Part shown: positions 5,287 to 6,543 of the stretch, piece by piece | Position numbering within the stretch: position 1 is the first letter of the stretch | Layout: each line of letters starts with the position of its first letter | Program-made: the position numbers and the translations under genes | Assembly: GCA_023431725.1 (NCBI GenBank) | Contig: JAEYVN010000203.1 | Location: 1 to 6,543, forward strand | Source: Pseudomonadota bacterium | Lineage (GTDB): Bacteria > Pseudomonadota > Alphaproteobacteria > Rhizobiales > Xanthobacteraceae | Reading direction: 5' to 3' | DNA length: 6,543 bases | Notes under the pieces: model-generated | Databases searched by the model: none | Told to the model about the DNA's origin: nothing | Seen by the model: the letters and a program-made list of their open reading frames with translations, nothing else

Positions 5287-6504
5287 TTAACCGCGCACGC
5301 CATGCGTGAAGAGCGAACGCACGTCCGGCGCCGAGTCCTGGAACAGGCCGAGCGCGCCGTTGTTCGGTCCGTTGCGGCTGTCCGCAGCCTGCGCGACGGA
5401 TAGCGGCTGGAATTGCTGCTGCACCGGATATTGCGATTGCACGGGAGAACGTTGCTGCGGCTGAAAGGGATATTGCGCCTGCGCCTGAACTTGCGGGCGT
5501 GTCTTGTTCTGGAGTTCGAGCGCCATCTGACGCGCCATCTCCTGCTGGCTGGTGCGGCCCGAATGCGCCGGCCCTTGATTGGTCCACAGATTGGCAACGG
5601 TGCTCGACACCGCCTCGCGGCGCTGCGTCACGCGGTACGGATTGTGGAACATCGACTCGCCTTGCGCCGGCTTCTGCGCGGCGGTCGCCTGCGTCACGTA
5701 TTGCGCCATCGCCCGCGGATCATTCCGCAAGGCCGGAATGCGCGATGCCATGTCTGCGACCTGCTGGGCGCGCGCGGCATTGGGCGCTTCCGGCGTGAAA
5801 GACGTCGAAGATGTGGATGGCATGGACGGCATTGCCGCCATGGCATCGGTGCCGTCGACGCCCGGCATACGCGAGCGCGCGACATCGTAACGGTTGGTCA
5901 GGTTCCGGGCGACTTCGGCGAAGCTGCGCGCGCGCCCGCTCTGATCGAAGAAGATCGAGCGATTGGCGCGTGCCGCGACCGGAAAGGCATCGGCGGCCTT
6001 GCCCGAGGGATTTGATTCCGCCATGCCGATCAGACGCGACGCACCGCTCGCGCCCATGAAATGGGCGACGTATAATTCGCCGTCGGTCGGCGCACGGCCA
6101 AGATTGTTGGTGAGCTGCTTGGCGTTGCTGTTGGTGAATACGCCCGCCATCAGCGAATTGGCGACCGGGTCCTGCCGCAGCGCCATGATCTCGTTGCGCA
6201 TCGATGGATCGTTGATGACGTAGCGGCCCTCGTCGGTCCGGGTGATCGCGTTGGAAAAGCGATCGTAGCCGAGATACGGCCCCGCTTCCTTCAAGGTGCC
6301 GAGCCAGGTGCTGTCGATGAACTGGAACAGACCGCCGGCGGACGACGTCTTCGCCGCGACATTGGGGTTGAGATTGGATTCCACCTTTGCCGTGGCCAGG
6401 AGATAACTGAATCTCGCGCCGGTCACTTGCGAGGCCTGACGGATGGCCGCTGTCGCCGAGTTGGTCGATCTGATCCCGATCGACTGCGTGCCTTCTACGG
6501 CCAT
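5287..6504 (-). CDS. SLT-type lytic transglycosylase with Gln/Pro-rich C-terminal region
   Basis: A 405-aa protein with a transglycosylase SLT domain that cleaves the MurNAc-GlcNAc bond of peptidoglycan to give 1,6-anhydroMurNAc ends. The catalytic Glu is E42 in LLATAKVESNLNP; the typical second motif SSAGGLFQFIDSTWL (54-68) follows, and a later conserved-looking block GELYVAHFMGASGASRLIG (142-160) probably completes the fold. After about residue 215 the sequence becomes Ser/Pro/Met-rich, then moderately helical (240-335), then Gln/Pro-rich (332-372) and ends with ALGLFQDSAPDVRSLFTHGVRG. No N-terminal signal peptide or lipobox is visible, although the substrate is in the periplasm, so export may use another route, for example the flagellar apparatus as in FlgJ-like enzymes; this is inference. 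The ATG at 6504 has GAGAGG at 6513-6518, eight bases away. It lies upstream of the DUF2336 gene on the same strand. Confidence 0.9.
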   Translation of the reverse strand: MAVEGTQSIGIRSTNSATAAIRQASQVTGARFSYLLATAKVESNLNPNVAAKTSSAGGLFQFIDSTWLGTLKEAGPYLGYDRFSNAITRTDEGRYVINDPSMRNEIMALRQDPVANSLMAGVFTNSNAKQLTNNLGRAPTDGELYVAHFMGASGASRLIGMAESNPSGKAADAFPVAARANRSIFFDQSGRARSFAEVARNLTNRYDVARSRMPGVDGTDAMAAMPSMPSTSSTSFTPEAPNAARAQQVADMASRIPALRNDPRAMAQYVTQATAAQKPAQGESMFHNPYRVTQRREAVSSTVANLWTNQGPAHSGRTSQQEMARQMALELQNKTRPQVQAQAQYPFQPQQRSPVQSQYPVQQQFQPLSVAQAADSRNGPNNGALGLFQDSAPDVRSLFTHGVRG

Positions 6505-6512
6505 AATTCATG

Positions 6513-6518
6513 CCTCTC
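6513..6518 (-). promoter_or_regulatory. ribosome-binding site of the transglycosylase gene
   Basis: GAGAGG on the minus strand with an eight-base spacer to the ATG at 6504. It favours this start over the out-of-frame ATG at 6511. This matters because it confirms that the protein begins directly before the SLT domain, without room for a signal peptide. The promoter lies beyond the window edge. Confidence 0.6.
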
Positions 6519-6543
6519 GTCAGGCAATCGATGTGCCGATTCT

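Noticed and set aside
5413..6015. Plus-strand frame of 200 codons rich in Arg, Leu and His opposite the transglycosylase
   Set aside because: Composition is the complement of the Gln/Ala/Pro-rich coding tail; no start signal and no recognisable domain.
5720..6511. Minus-strand frame of 263 codons starting at the ATG at 6511, overlapping the transglycosylase
   Set aside because: Shifted-frame shadow; the 6504 frame contains the SLT catalytic motifs and has correct ribosome-binding site spacing.

Overview
This is a GC-rich window of about 6.5 kb that reads as chromosomal DNA from an alphaproteobacterium, most likely a member of the Hyphomicrobiales near Bradyrhizobium, Rhodopseudomonas or other Nitrobacteraceae/Xanthobacteraceae. 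Supporting this are a short (259 aa) NAD kinase of the rhizobial type, a DUF2336 protein (a family I associate with alphaproteobacteria), and two sequences resembling sites for the alphaproteobacterial cell-cycle and motility regulator CtrA. There are no RNA genes, insertion sequences, CRISPR arrays or integrases. Coding density is high and no gene-free stretch exceeds 90 bases.

Left part (1-1699): the 3' end of an unrecognised, probably exported, PEGA-like protein meets convergently a cutA gene on the minus strand. Divergent from cutA is nadK (NAD+ to NADP+). These are ordinary housekeeping genes.

Middle part (1700-3445): four plus-strand genes follow one another closely. They are a CheY-like response regulator with a basic tail carrying two GP[DE]RR motifs, a single-domain Hpt phosphotransfer protein, a 75-aa unknown protein and a 76-aa ribbon-helix-helix (RHH) protein. 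No histidine kinase is encoded, so the regulator and Hpt are orphan phosphorelay parts that must connect to a kinase elsewhere. Two of the junctions are in frame and separated by a single UGA.

Right part (3460-6504): two minus-strand genes converge on the middle cluster with a 14-base gap. The promoter-proximal one is a 405-aa SLT-type lytic transglycosylase without a visible signal peptide and with a Gln/Pro-rich C-terminal region. The second is a DUF2336 protein with a helical, HEAT-like N-terminal part and an unusual lysine-free, Tyr/Ala/Asp/His-rich acidic tail of about 185 residues.

The best lead for something not obvious from gene names is regulatory. A 19-bp CtrA-like element lies upstream of the response regulator and another upstream of the DUF2336 gene, in the same orientation relative to each gene. 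Almost all TTAA tetranucleotides in this GC-rich window fall in these two intervals. This suggests, as inference, that the phosphorelay pair and the DUF2336 protein belong to a CtrA-controlled programme (motility, polarity or cell cycle), with the transglycosylase possibly acting in wall remodelling for the same purpose.
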